Source: a bacterium
Lineage (GTDB): Bacteria; Patescibacteriota; Minisyncoccia; Moranbacterales; UBA2206
Reading direction: 5' to 3'
NCBI GenBank assembly: GCA_021789395.1
Contig: JAJYJP010000057.1
Coordinates: forward strand, 1-5,361
DNA: 5,361 nt
The translations under genes were made by a program, and so were the position numbers. Shown here piece after piece: positions 1 through 4,544 of the stretch (position 1 is its first letter; each line of letters starts with the position of its first letter). The notes below the pieces were generated by a model. The model was not told the DNA's origin. It searched no databases and saw only the letters and a program-made list of their open reading frames with translations.

Positions 1-496
1 GCGAAATTGCCAGAAGCGGCCGGGTAACTTTTCCGTTTTTAAATCGCATCGCCGCCAAACCGGAAAGTCCCGCGCCGCGGATGATCCGCATCAAAAAAGT
101 TTCCGCTTGGTCGTCTTGGTTGTGCGCAACCGCGATCAGATCAAAATTATTTTCTTTTCTAATCTTTTCAAAAAATTCATAACGAATGTCCCGCAAACGA
201 CTTTCCAAATTTTCTTTTCCGGCCACTTTCGGTCTCAGCACAAAAATTCCCAAACCATATTCCGCCGCTAATTTTCTCACAAACTTTTCATCCGCCTCAC
301 TGTCCTTTCCGCGCAGTCCGTAATTCACGTGCGCAATGATCAATTCCAAATCATATTTCGGTTTCAGTTTCGCGAGAATATCCAAAAGGCAGGCCGAGTC
401 GGGCCCGCCCGAAACTCCAACAACAATTTTCGCGCCTCGCGAAAAAAGTTCTTGTTGGAAAATGATGTTTTGGATTTGTTTAACCAAATTTTTCAT
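1..496 (-). CDS. tilS: tRNA(Ile)-lysidine synthetase, N-terminal part (cut by window edge)
   Basis: TilS uses ATP to attach lysine to C34 of the CAU-anticodon tRNA-Ile, so that it decodes AUA; it is an essential cytosolic enzyme in most bacteria. The first 165 residues are visible. The PP-loop signature SGGPDS is at residues 29-34 (ATP pyrophosphatase fold), followed by HVNYGLRG at 56-63, ESRLRDIRY at 98-106 and the family block AHNQDDQAET at 124-133 continuing into RGAGLSGL at 140-147. All are typical of the TilS N-terminal catalytic domain, and no expected residue is missing. The C-terminal part lies outside the window. The ATG at 494-496 is chosen because the PP-loop follows at the usual distance. 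No SD is seen, and a promoter ends 9 nt upstream, which suggests a leaderless message. The gene lies 37 nt downstream of a regulator on the same strand with no terminator between, so read-through from it is also possible. Confidence 0.95.
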   Translation of the reverse strand, partial: MKNLVKQIQNIIFQQELFSRGAKIVVGVSGGPDSACLLDILAKLKPKYDLELIIAHVNYGLRGKDSEADEKFVRKLAAEYGLGIFVLRPKVAGKENLESRLRDIRYEFFEKIRKENNFDLIAVAHNQDDQAETFLMRIIRGAGLSGLAAMRFKNGKVTRPLLAIS

Positions 497-505
497 ATCC
501 AAATA

Positions 506-533
506 ATTCTAACTGCCACAGCTGAAATGTCAA
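506..533 (-). promoter_or_regulatory. Promoter for tilS (TTGACA-16-TAGAAT), apparently leaderless
   Basis: Read on the minus strand, TTGACA (533-528) and TAGAAT (511-506) are separated by 16 bp. The -10 ends 9 nt before the tilS ATG (496), so a start site 6-8 nt downstream of the -10 would lie within about 3 nt of the start codon. The -35 abuts the stop codon of the upstream regulator gene. Sequence match only; function is inferred. Confidence 0.6.
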
Positions 534-1322
534 TCATCCCCAAGGCTTTTCCACTTTTTCAGCAAAGTTAAATATGGTTCCGAACAAAGTATCGATCATA
601 TTGTACAGAGCGCTATGCCTGACCGTGATCGTCAGCGAAATTTTAGGAAACAAGAATGAAAGCTTCTTATTATACATCACTACCAACCCCTTGATCGGAA
701 TATCTTTTTCCGGAAGCGTCCGGATGTCCCACATCCTTTTTTTCACAGTTTCATAATTTTCCGGCGTGATGGATTTGTTCGCGTCAGCTAAAACTTCTTT
801 GGTAAAAATCGCCCTTGTCAGAATTTTTCTTTCCACTAGTTGGCCGAAAAAGTACGACCAGTATTCATTGTCCAGTAATTTCAATTCCGCTTCGGCTCCA
901 GCCATATCTTCGATGACCTTAAAGACCGAACCGACGGGCATATGCGTGACTTCGTCATAAATCTTTTTGAACGCGCGACTTGATTCCATAATTTCGATCT
1001 CCGGAATCTCATTTTCAATTTCCCCGAGCACTTCCAGTTGCGGCACCAGCGATTTGAAATCACTCACGTTCTTTTGGAAAAGTTCCGCCAGATCCGCCGG
1101 CGCGATCGGAGTAATTATGCTTTTCTTTCCCTGCTTGATTTCCCGTAAAATTTTCCGCTCAACCATATTCTTAATATGGAAATAGGCCAGCGTTCTTCCC
1201 ATTCCGGCTTTTTTGGCGATTTCCGACACGCCCGCTTTCTTCAATTTCAAAGCGGCTTCATACAATTCAGATTCCACTTCTGAAAAAGAAAAATTTTTCA
1301 AAATATCATTGATTTGATCCAT
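534..1322 (-). CDS. TrmB-like winged-helix transcriptional regulator
   Basis: 262-aa cytosolic DNA-binding protein, complete. Residues about 11-28 (FSFSEVESELYEAALKLK) form the first helix, 31-41 (GVSEIAKKAGM) the second, 42-58 the recognition helix (GRTLAYFHIKNMVERK), and 60-74 a basic wing. This is the layout of the TrmB N-terminal domain. Residues 108-262 resemble the TrmB-type effector region: an EIEIMESSRAFKKIYDEV segment, then the beta strands GLVVMYNKKLSFLFP and SLTITVRHSALYNMIDTLF, near the PLD-like fold of these regulators. In archaea TrmB proteins sense sugars; related proteins are frequent in Patescibacteria with unknown ligands, and I cannot name one here. The ATG is needed because the HTH begins at once. 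There is no SD, and the promoter -10 ends 9 nt before the ATG. It is divergent from the two-gene unit at 1614-2454, so control of that unit and of itself is plausible but not shown. tilS follows 37 nt downstream. Confidence 0.83.
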   Translation of the reverse strand: MDQINDILKNFSFSEVESELYEAALKLKKAGVSEIAKKAGMGRTLAYFHIKNMVERKILREIKQGKKSIITPIAPADLAELFQKNVSDFKSLVPQLEVLGEIENEIPEIEIMESSRAFKKIYDEVTHMPVGSVFKVIEDMAGAEAELKLLDNEYWSYFFGQLVERKILTRAIFTKEVLADANKSITPENYETVKKRMWDIRTLPEKDIPIKGLVVMYNKKLSFLFPKISLTITVRHSALYNMIDTLFGTIFNFAEKVEKPWG

Positions 1323-1331
1323 ATGGTTTCA

Positions 1332-1360
1332 ATTTTAGCAGATTTATTGCACTTTGTCAA
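1332..1360 (-). promoter_or_regulatory. Promoter for the TrmB-like regulator (TTGACA-17-TAAAAT)
   Basis: On the minus strand there is a consensus TTGACA (1360-1355), a 17-bp spacer ending in TGC (extended -10), and TAAAAT (1337-1332). The -10 ends 9 nt before the ATG at 1322, which predicts a start site at or within a few nt of the start codon and so a leaderless transcript. The tilS promoter has the same 9-nt spacing. Confidence 0.75.
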
Positions 1361-1390
1361 AAATATTTTTCATCAATTTACAAACATATT

Positions 1391-1433
1391 TTGCTTTATT
1401 TAAAGTATTTTACTTAAATAAATTGCTTTATTT
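1391..1433. promoter_or_regulatory. Putative operator block: direct repeats and dyads between divergent promoters
   Basis: The 11-mer TTGCTTTATTT occurs exactly twice (1391-1401 and 1423-1433), 32 bp apart or about three helical turns. Between and across the copies lie dyads: CTTTA-TT-TAAAG (1394-1405), an imperfect AAGTA-TTT-TACTT centre (1404-1416), and AAATAAA-TTGC-TTTATTT (1416-1433). The block sits upstream of both the regulator -35 (1355-1360) and the plus-strand -35 (1445-1450), where a dimeric regulator could act on both. The region is very AT-rich, which raises the chance rate of such repeats. Binding by the neighbouring regulator is an inference. Confidence 0.4.
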
Positions 1434-1444
1434 GACAATTTTCA

Positions 1445-1473
1445 TTGACTATTTCTCGCTTTTGGGTTATACT
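1445..1473 (+). promoter_or_regulatory. Strong sigma70-type promoter for the 1614-2454 unit
   Basis: TTGACT (1445-1450) and TATACT (1468-1473) are separated by 17 bp. A start site near 1480 would give a 5' leader of about 134 nt before the ATG at 1614, in contrast to the leaderless layout of the neighbouring regulator and tilS. Confidence 0.75.
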
Positions 1474-1477
1474 TATC

Positions 1478-1512
1478 TGTTAAGCTAAGAAACCAAAAAA
1501 AGAAGCTTAACA
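1478..1512 (+). promoter_or_regulatory. Inverted repeat at the transcription start of the small-gene unit
   Basis: TGTTAAGCT (1478-1486) and AGCTTAACA (1504-1512) are perfect 9-bp arms around a 17-nt A-rich loop. It starts 5 nt after the -10, so it would form the 5' end of the mRNA as a hairpin, or serve as a DNA operator overlapping the start site. Which of the two cannot be told from the sequence. Confidence 0.5.
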
Positions 1513-1555
1513 CAGTACTTTCAAAATCACCTCTTAAAAGATATATCCCATAAGT

Positions 1556-1594
1556 CCTTAGTCTCAAGTCTATCATTGATAGAAATGAGAAAGG
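1556..1594 (+). promoter_or_regulatory. Long palindrome/hairpin just upstream of the SD
   Basis: The core TCTATCA-T-TGATAGA (1569-1583) is a perfect 7-bp dyad. It is extended by TCTCA (1562-1566) with TGAGA (1586-1590) across a 2x2 mismatch, and by CCTT (1556-1559) with AAGG (1591-1594) across a 2-nt bulge. In RNA this gives an interrupted stem of about 15 bp ending 5 nt before the SD core AAAGGAG (1600-1606). It could be a repressor operator or a leader hairpin that affects ribosome access. Confidence 0.5.
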
Positions 1595-1599
1595 CAGGG

Positions 1600-1606
1600 A
1601 AAGGAG
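1600..1606 (+). promoter_or_regulatory. Shine-Dalgarno AAAGGAG, fixes the start at 1614
   Basis: AAAGGAG ends 7 nt before ATG 1614, which is ideal spacing. The in-frame TTG at 1608 would be only 1 nt from it, so ATG 1614 is preferred. This is the clearest SD in the window; the neighbouring housekeeping genes lack one. Confidence 0.75.
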
Positions 1607-1613
1607 ATTGAAA

Positions 1614-2093
1614 ATGACAACTATTCTGACTGAAGCGGAAAAATGGTTTTCGGAGATAGAGGCAAATTCAAAGCTTGAGCAAGGCCAAAAAAAATTCGAA
1701 AAGAAAGGCGGGAAAGATTACCAGGACTACAACGACGTATACGAGAAACTCCAGTCAGAAGAAGTGAAAATACCTGCTGATAACCCATCTGAAGTATACG
1801 CGGGAACAACGGGAAGAAAAAAAGGTTGTAAAATATTTCCCGGCGGACTGGGAATCATCCGCGAAGTTATCTTCAAATGGGAATGTCGAGGAATTTCCTT
1901 TCCAGTAGCTACAGAAGGCGAACCGGTCGAGATGTACTTCAAGGTAACAACGGCAAAAAAAATTCTAAAGAAGTTACAGGAACAAATCAACTGGCAAGAA
2001 AATGAGAAAAAAATCTTTGAAAACCGGATTCAAAAACTGCAGAATGAGAAGAAAAAAGTTTTAGAATCTGCATACAACAAAGGAGGTGATTAA
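1614..2093 (+). CDS. Hypothetical 159-aa protein with C-terminal coiled coil
   Basis: I do not recognise this family. It is soluble, with no signal peptide or membrane segment. Residues 1-50 are charged and helical in character (WFSEIEANSKLEQGQKKFEK). Residues about 51-111 look like a small beta-rich core with a Gly/Lys turn (GTTGRKKGCKIFPGGLG, 64-80) and two Cys (72, 91) too far apart for a simple zinc ribbon. Residues about 113-153 (AKKILKKLQEQINWQENEKK and onward) have heptad-like spacing of I/L/V at 117, 121, 125, 134, 139, 142 and 149, suggesting a coiled coil and oligomerisation. It is the first gene of a unit with its own promoter and leader, divergent from a TrmB-like regulator. The last codons (Lys-Gly-Gly-Asp) are encoded by an SD-like sequence complementary to the 16S 3' end. 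The clean SD and uniform frame make it a real gene; its role is unknown. Confidence 0.85.
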   Translation: MTTILTEAEKWFSEIEANSKLEQGQKKFEKKGGKDYQDYNDVYEKLQSEEVKIPADNPSEVYAGTTGRKKGCKIFPGGLGIIREVIFKWECRGISFPVATEGEPVEMYFKVTTAKKILKKLQEQINWQENEKKIFENRIQKLQNEKKKVLESAYNKGGD

Positions 2094-2099
2094 AACGTC

Positions 2100-2129
2100 G
2101 GCAAGGAAGTTGAATCTAACTTTCTTGCC
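2100..2129 (+). ncRNA. Intergenic RNA hairpin 1
   Basis: GGCAAGGAAGTT (2100-2111) pairs with AACTTTCTTGCC (2118-2129): a 12-bp stem with one G.U wobble (2106/2123) and a 6-nt loop. The wobble pairs only in plus-strand RNA. It is followed by UCUCUC rather than a U-run, so it is a poor intrinsic terminator. It begins 7 nt after the stop codon of the 159-aa gene, so an mRNA processing, stability or translational-control element is more likely. Confidence 0.5.
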
Positions 2130-2137
2130 TCTCTCAT

Positions 2138-2162
2138 TGAAACTATTCTTTGAGTGGTTTCA
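2138..2162 (+). ncRNA. Intergenic RNA hairpin 2
   Basis: TGAAACTATTC (2138-2148) pairs with GAGTGGTTTCA (2152-2162): an 11-bp stem with two U.G wobbles (2144/2156, 2146/2154) and a UUU loop. It lies 8 nt after hairpin 1 and is followed at once by AGGAG (2164-2168). On the minus strand the wobbles become A.C mismatches, so the fold belongs to the plus-strand transcript. Confidence 0.5.
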
Positions 2163-2196
2163 TAGGAGAAAACTTTGACAACCCATGGGAGATAAA

Positions 2197-2454
2197 ATGG
2201 AAAAAGAAATTTGCGGTTTCATGATACTGACAGAAATGAAAGACAGGTATGTTTCTGTAGGTGGTGTCCATGAAGTGCTCAAAATGCTTCAAGAAGAGTA
2301 TCCTAAAGCATGCTTCTGGGTAAGAAAAGAGAGTGAGGTTGATTATTGGATCGACCTCATGAAACTCGAATTCATTGGTGAATTGAAGACGGTTAATACG
2401 CGCAACCATGTGGCGCATTATTACGAATGCGCTGCGATAGGGAAAAAGATGTGA
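2197..2454 (+). CDS. Hypothetical 85-aa protein, second gene of the small-gene unit
   Basis: I do not recognise this family. It is a small soluble protein with no signal peptide or transmembrane segment. The pattern suggests an alpha/beta fold: a strand CGFMILTEM (6-14), RYVSVGG (17-23), a helix VHEVLKMLQEEY (24-35), a strand ACFWVRK (38-44), then an aromatic/acidic stretch VDYWIDLMKLEFIGEL (48-63) and a His-bearing end NHVAHYYECAA (70-80). ATG 2197 is preferred because GGGAG (2187-2191) lies 5 nt upstream. ATG 2185, adding four residues, is possible, but its nearest SD (AGGAG, 2164-2168) is 16 nt away. It follows the 159-aa gene by 103 nt containing two hairpins, with no new promoter obvious, and is closed by the terminator at 2471-2507. 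Function unknown. Confidence 0.72.
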   Translation: MEKEICGFMILTEMKDRYVSVGGVHEVLKMLQEEYPKACFWVRKESEVDYWIDLMKLEFIGELKTVNTRNHVAHYYECAAIGKKM

Positions 2455-2470
2455 ATTTTCTCAAACTCAA

Positions 2471-2507
2471 AAGGCAGACCCGCAACCGCGCGCCTGCCTT
2501 CTTTTTT
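2471..2507 (+). terminator. Intrinsic terminator of the small-gene unit, probably shared with the converging gene
   Basis: AAGGCAG (2471-2477) pairs with CTGCCTT (2494-2500) around a GC-rich 16-nt loop, followed by CTTTTTT (2501-2507). On the minus strand the same stem is followed by TTGAGTTTGAG, a weak U-tract, so it may also stop the converging guanylate kinase transcript, whose stop codon is 13 nt away from the T-run. Confidence 0.85.
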
Positions 2508-2519
2508 ATTCGAAAGAGA

Positions 2520-3083
2520 TTAAATATATTTCTTGATTATCTCCACCACTTGCGAAACTGCCTCATCAAGTTTGCCTTCTTCATTCTTCACAACATAATC
2601 AAAATATTCTTTATTGTCATACCAACCTTTGGCGTATTCCAATCTTTCCTTTACAAATTCTTCCGAAACAGCGTCTCGTTTCCGAATTCTTTTTTCAATA
2701 ACATCCAAGGGGACATCCAGAAGAATGGCAACGATTCCGTCCAGCAATAATTTTTTAGCATTGATTACGCCTTTATAATCAACTTTCCAAATCTTTACTT
2801 TGTCGCTATTTTTAAAACGCTCGAATTCTTGAAAAGTACATCCGTAATAATTTCCCCGATCTTCCAAGGCGTATTCAAAAAATTTATTTTCCTTGATTCC
2901 TTTTTCAAATTCATCCTTTGTCAGAAAGTAATAATTCTTTCCCTCGACTTCACCAGGACGCATTTCGCGAGTAGTTGTCGTTATCGGCTTTTCAATCTCA
3001 AATTGTGCCTTCAGAGCATTGATTATCGAGTCTTCTCCCGCACCGGACGGACCAGAAATAATAAAGATTTTTGACTTATCCAT
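2520..3083 (-). CDS. gmk: Guanylate kinase family protein with altered P-loop
   Basis: Guanylate kinase makes GDP from GMP and ATP in the cytosol. At 187 aa the length is normal. The N-terminal IFIISGPSGAGEDS (6-19) aligns with the Walker A region, but the family reads GxGK[ST]: here Lys is Glu17 and Ser/Thr is Asp18. The GMP-binding region is well kept: TTTTREMRPGE (35-45) with Arg39 and Arg42, Tyr51/Tyr52, Glu70 in FFEYA, and GNYYG (77-81) with Cys82 where Thr/Ser is usual. Asp102 in the WKVDYKGV segment (99-106) fits the family Asp. The lid region EKRIRKRD (130-137) and the C-terminal helix are present. So the fold and GMP site look intact while the ATP phosphate loop is unusual. It lies 89 nt downstream of rpsA, after a terminator. 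No SD is seen; AT-rich -10-like sequence at 3090-3097 comes very close to the ATG, so a short or absent leader is possible. Confidence 0.88.
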   Translation of the reverse strand: MDKSKIFIISGPSGAGEDSIINALKAQFEIEKPITTTTREMRPGEVEGKNYYFLTKDEFEKGIKENKFFEYALEDRGNYYGCTFQEFERFKNSDKVKIWKVDYKGVINAKKLLLDGIVAILLDVPLDVIEKRIRKRDAVSEEFVKERLEYAKGWYDNKEYFDYVVKNEEGKLDEAVSQVVEIIKKYI

Positions 3084-3114
3084 AGTTGTAAATTATTGTT
3101 CTTAATTTAATTTT

Positions 3115-3160
3115 ACAAAAATTAAACAAAGAAGAAAAGCTCCCTTTTACAGGAGCTTTT
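3115..3160 (-). terminator. Intrinsic terminator after rpsA
   Basis: On the minus strand AAAAGCTCC (3160-3152) pairs with GGAGCTTTT (3143-3135), extended by one T.G pair, with a short A-rich loop. It is followed by a T-rich tail (CTTCTTTGTTTAATTTTT). It begins about 12 nt after the rpsA stop codon and lies upstream of gmk, so gmk should have its own promoter or depend on read-through. Confidence 0.85.
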
Positions 3161-3172
3161 GTCTGAAGTTAT

Positions 3173-4447
3173 TTATTCTTCCTTTTTCTTGGTTTTCTTT
3201 TCTTTCTTTTCCGCTTTTTCTTTCTTCTCGGATTTTTCTTCTTTTTCGGCCTTTTTCTTTTCGGATTTCTTATCCGTCAAAGCTAAGCCCATTCTATGTT
3301 CTTTCGACTCGATGGAAAGAATCTTCCAATCATAGACTTCGCCGACTTTGATCAGCTCGTCGATATTCTTGCCTGGGAAAAGTTCCGCCATCTCGCTGAT
3401 GTGGGCCAGTCCATGAATGTCCTTGTCCAAATAGACGAACGCTCCGAAATGATTGATCTTATGAACCGTTCCTTTGACTATATCGCCGACTTTGTATTTA
3501 TCTTCAATGTTGCTCCACGGATCTTTTTCCAGCGCGCGGATTGAAAGAGAAATCTTGTCATTGTCGATTCCGATAATTTTAGCTTGAACTTTATTTCCAA
3601 CTTTAACGACATCACGCGGATTTTCAATCAATTGCCAAGCCAATTCTGAAATATGGACCAACCCTTCCAGTCTATCCTCTTCCGACATTTCTTCCGGATT
3701 CACGGTCGACGGAAAGAATTTAATGAAAGCTCCAAAGTCAACGACGCCGCTTATTTCTCCTTCAACCACGTCGCCAATCTTAAGTCCGGAAATAATTTCC
3801 TGGTCTTTTTCTTTCTGAGCCGCCTTTTCGCTGACGATCAATTTACCGGATTCACGATCAGCATCGATAACCCTAACCTCCAATTCCTGACTGACCAGCT
3901 TTTTCAACAAAGCAAGGATTTTATTTTTGTCTCCATCTTCAACACGCGGATAGTTTTTGCTCGAAAGCTGGGAAACTGGTAAAAATCCGGAAATTCCGTT
4001 TACTTCAATCAGGAGTCCGCCCTTATTAGCGCTAAGAACTTTGGTAGAGACTTTCTCCTGCGTGTCGCGTTTGCTTTCAATATCATCCCAAGCTTTTTCA
4101 TGGGAAGCTTCGCGAATAGAAAGCTCGATGAAACCGTCTTCATTTTCCGGATCGATGATAGTCGCAGAAATTTTATCACCCGCTTTCAATTTTCCCGAGC
4201 CCATCCCGTCTTTAATTTCGCGTCCCAAAACAATCCCGGTTCCAAACGGATCAATATCCATATAAAGCGCGTTGGAGGTTACTTCGATAACCGTACCCTC
4301 CACAACATCTCCGATCTGAGGAAATTTAATTTCCTGCCCAGAAAGAAGTTCATCCATCATTGAAGCTTGGCCCGCATCGGCCACATCAGCCTTGGAATCA
4401 TCGATTTTGTCAACCTCTTTTGCCAAATTGTCTAGTATTTTGTCCAT
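3173..4447 (-). CDS. rpsA: 30S ribosomal protein S1-like protein, four S1 domains
   Basis: RNA-binding protein of the S1 family, which helps ribosomes bind mRNA. 424 aa from ATG 4447, shorter than the six-domain proteobacterial S1 (about 557 aa) and close to shorter S1 forms. S1 (OB-fold) domains lie at about 43-114 (GDVVEGTVIEVTSNALYMDI), 130-208 (divergent, KGGLLIEVNGISGFLPVSQL), 223-305 (GDVVEGEISGVVDFGAFIKF, then GLVHISELAW at 262-271) and 318-393 (GDIVKGTVHKINHFGAFVYL, GLAHISEM). The third domain has an insert of about 15 residues (PSTVNPEEMSEEDRL). Residues 393-424 are an almost pure Lys/Glu tail, likely disordered. The open frame continues 38 codons upstream to a TTG, but that segment overlaps the leader hairpin and has a non-S1-like composition, so ATG 4447 is chosen. 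No SD precedes it. It has its own promoter (4610-4638) and a long leader that may carry control elements. Confidence 0.93.
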   Translation of the reverse strand: MDKILDNLAKEVDKIDDSKADVADAGQASMMDELLSGQEIKFPQIGDVVEGTVIEVTSNALYMDIDPFGTGIVLGREIKDGMGSGKLKAGDKISATIIDPENEDGFIELSIREASHEKAWDDIESKRDTQEKVSTKVLSANKGGLLIEVNGISGFLPVSQLSSKNYPRVEDGDKNKILALLKKLVSQELEVRVIDADRESGKLIVSEKAAQKEKDQEIISGLKIGDVVEGEISGVVDFGAFIKFFPSTVNPEEMSEEDRLEGLVHISELAWQLIENPRDVVKVGNKVQAKIIGIDNDKISLSIRALEKDPWSNIEDKYKVGDIVKGTVHKINHFGAFVYLDKDIHGLAHISEMAELFPGKNIDELIKVGEVYDWKILSIESKEHRMGLALTDKKSEKKKAEKEEKSEKKEKAEKKEKKTKKKEE

Positions 4448-4512
4448 TTTTTTAAAATATTTTCGCGACAGCACCGGATCGCAGTTATTAATAATTAAAG
4501 ATGCTTTTTCAG

Positions 4513-4542
4513 AAAAAACAAAAATTTCCTGAATACAGGAAA
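4513..4542 (-). terminator. Terminator-like hairpin in the rpsA 5' leader (possible attenuator)
   Basis: On the minus strand TTTCCTG (4542-4536) and CAGGAAA (4531-4525) form a perfect 7-bp stem with a 4-nt loop, followed by TTTTTGTTTTTT (4524-4513). It lies about 60 nt after the predicted rpsA start site and about 65 nt before the ATG. No minus-strand gene lies upstream for it to terminate, so premature termination (attenuation) of rpsA is the natural reading. Confidence 0.6.
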
Positions 4543-4544
4543 CT

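Noticed and set aside
329..571. Plus-strand open frame opposite the start of tilS
   Set aside because: Antisense shadow of tilS and of the regulator's 3' end, with no family features or SD.
1608..1613. TTG start two codons upstream of the 159-aa protein
   Set aside because: It lies only 1 nt after the SD; ATG 1614 has the ideal 7-nt spacing.
2100..2129. Hairpin 1 as a terminator for the 159-aa gene
   Set aside because: It is followed by UCUCUCAUUG, not a U-run, and the true terminator of the unit is at 2471-2507.
2427..2750. 107-codon plus-strand frame over the end of the 85-aa gene and gmk
   Set aside because: It crosses the terminator and is antisense to gmk.
3090..3118. Promoter for gmk (TTGTAA-17-TAATTT)
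   Set aside because: Both hexamers are poor matches in A/T-only sequence and several alternatives fit equally well, so no single site can be called.
3653..4363. Several plus-strand open frames of 80-110 codons opposite rpsA
   Set aside because: Shadows of the clear four-domain S1 gene; the peptides are low-complexity complements with no motif.
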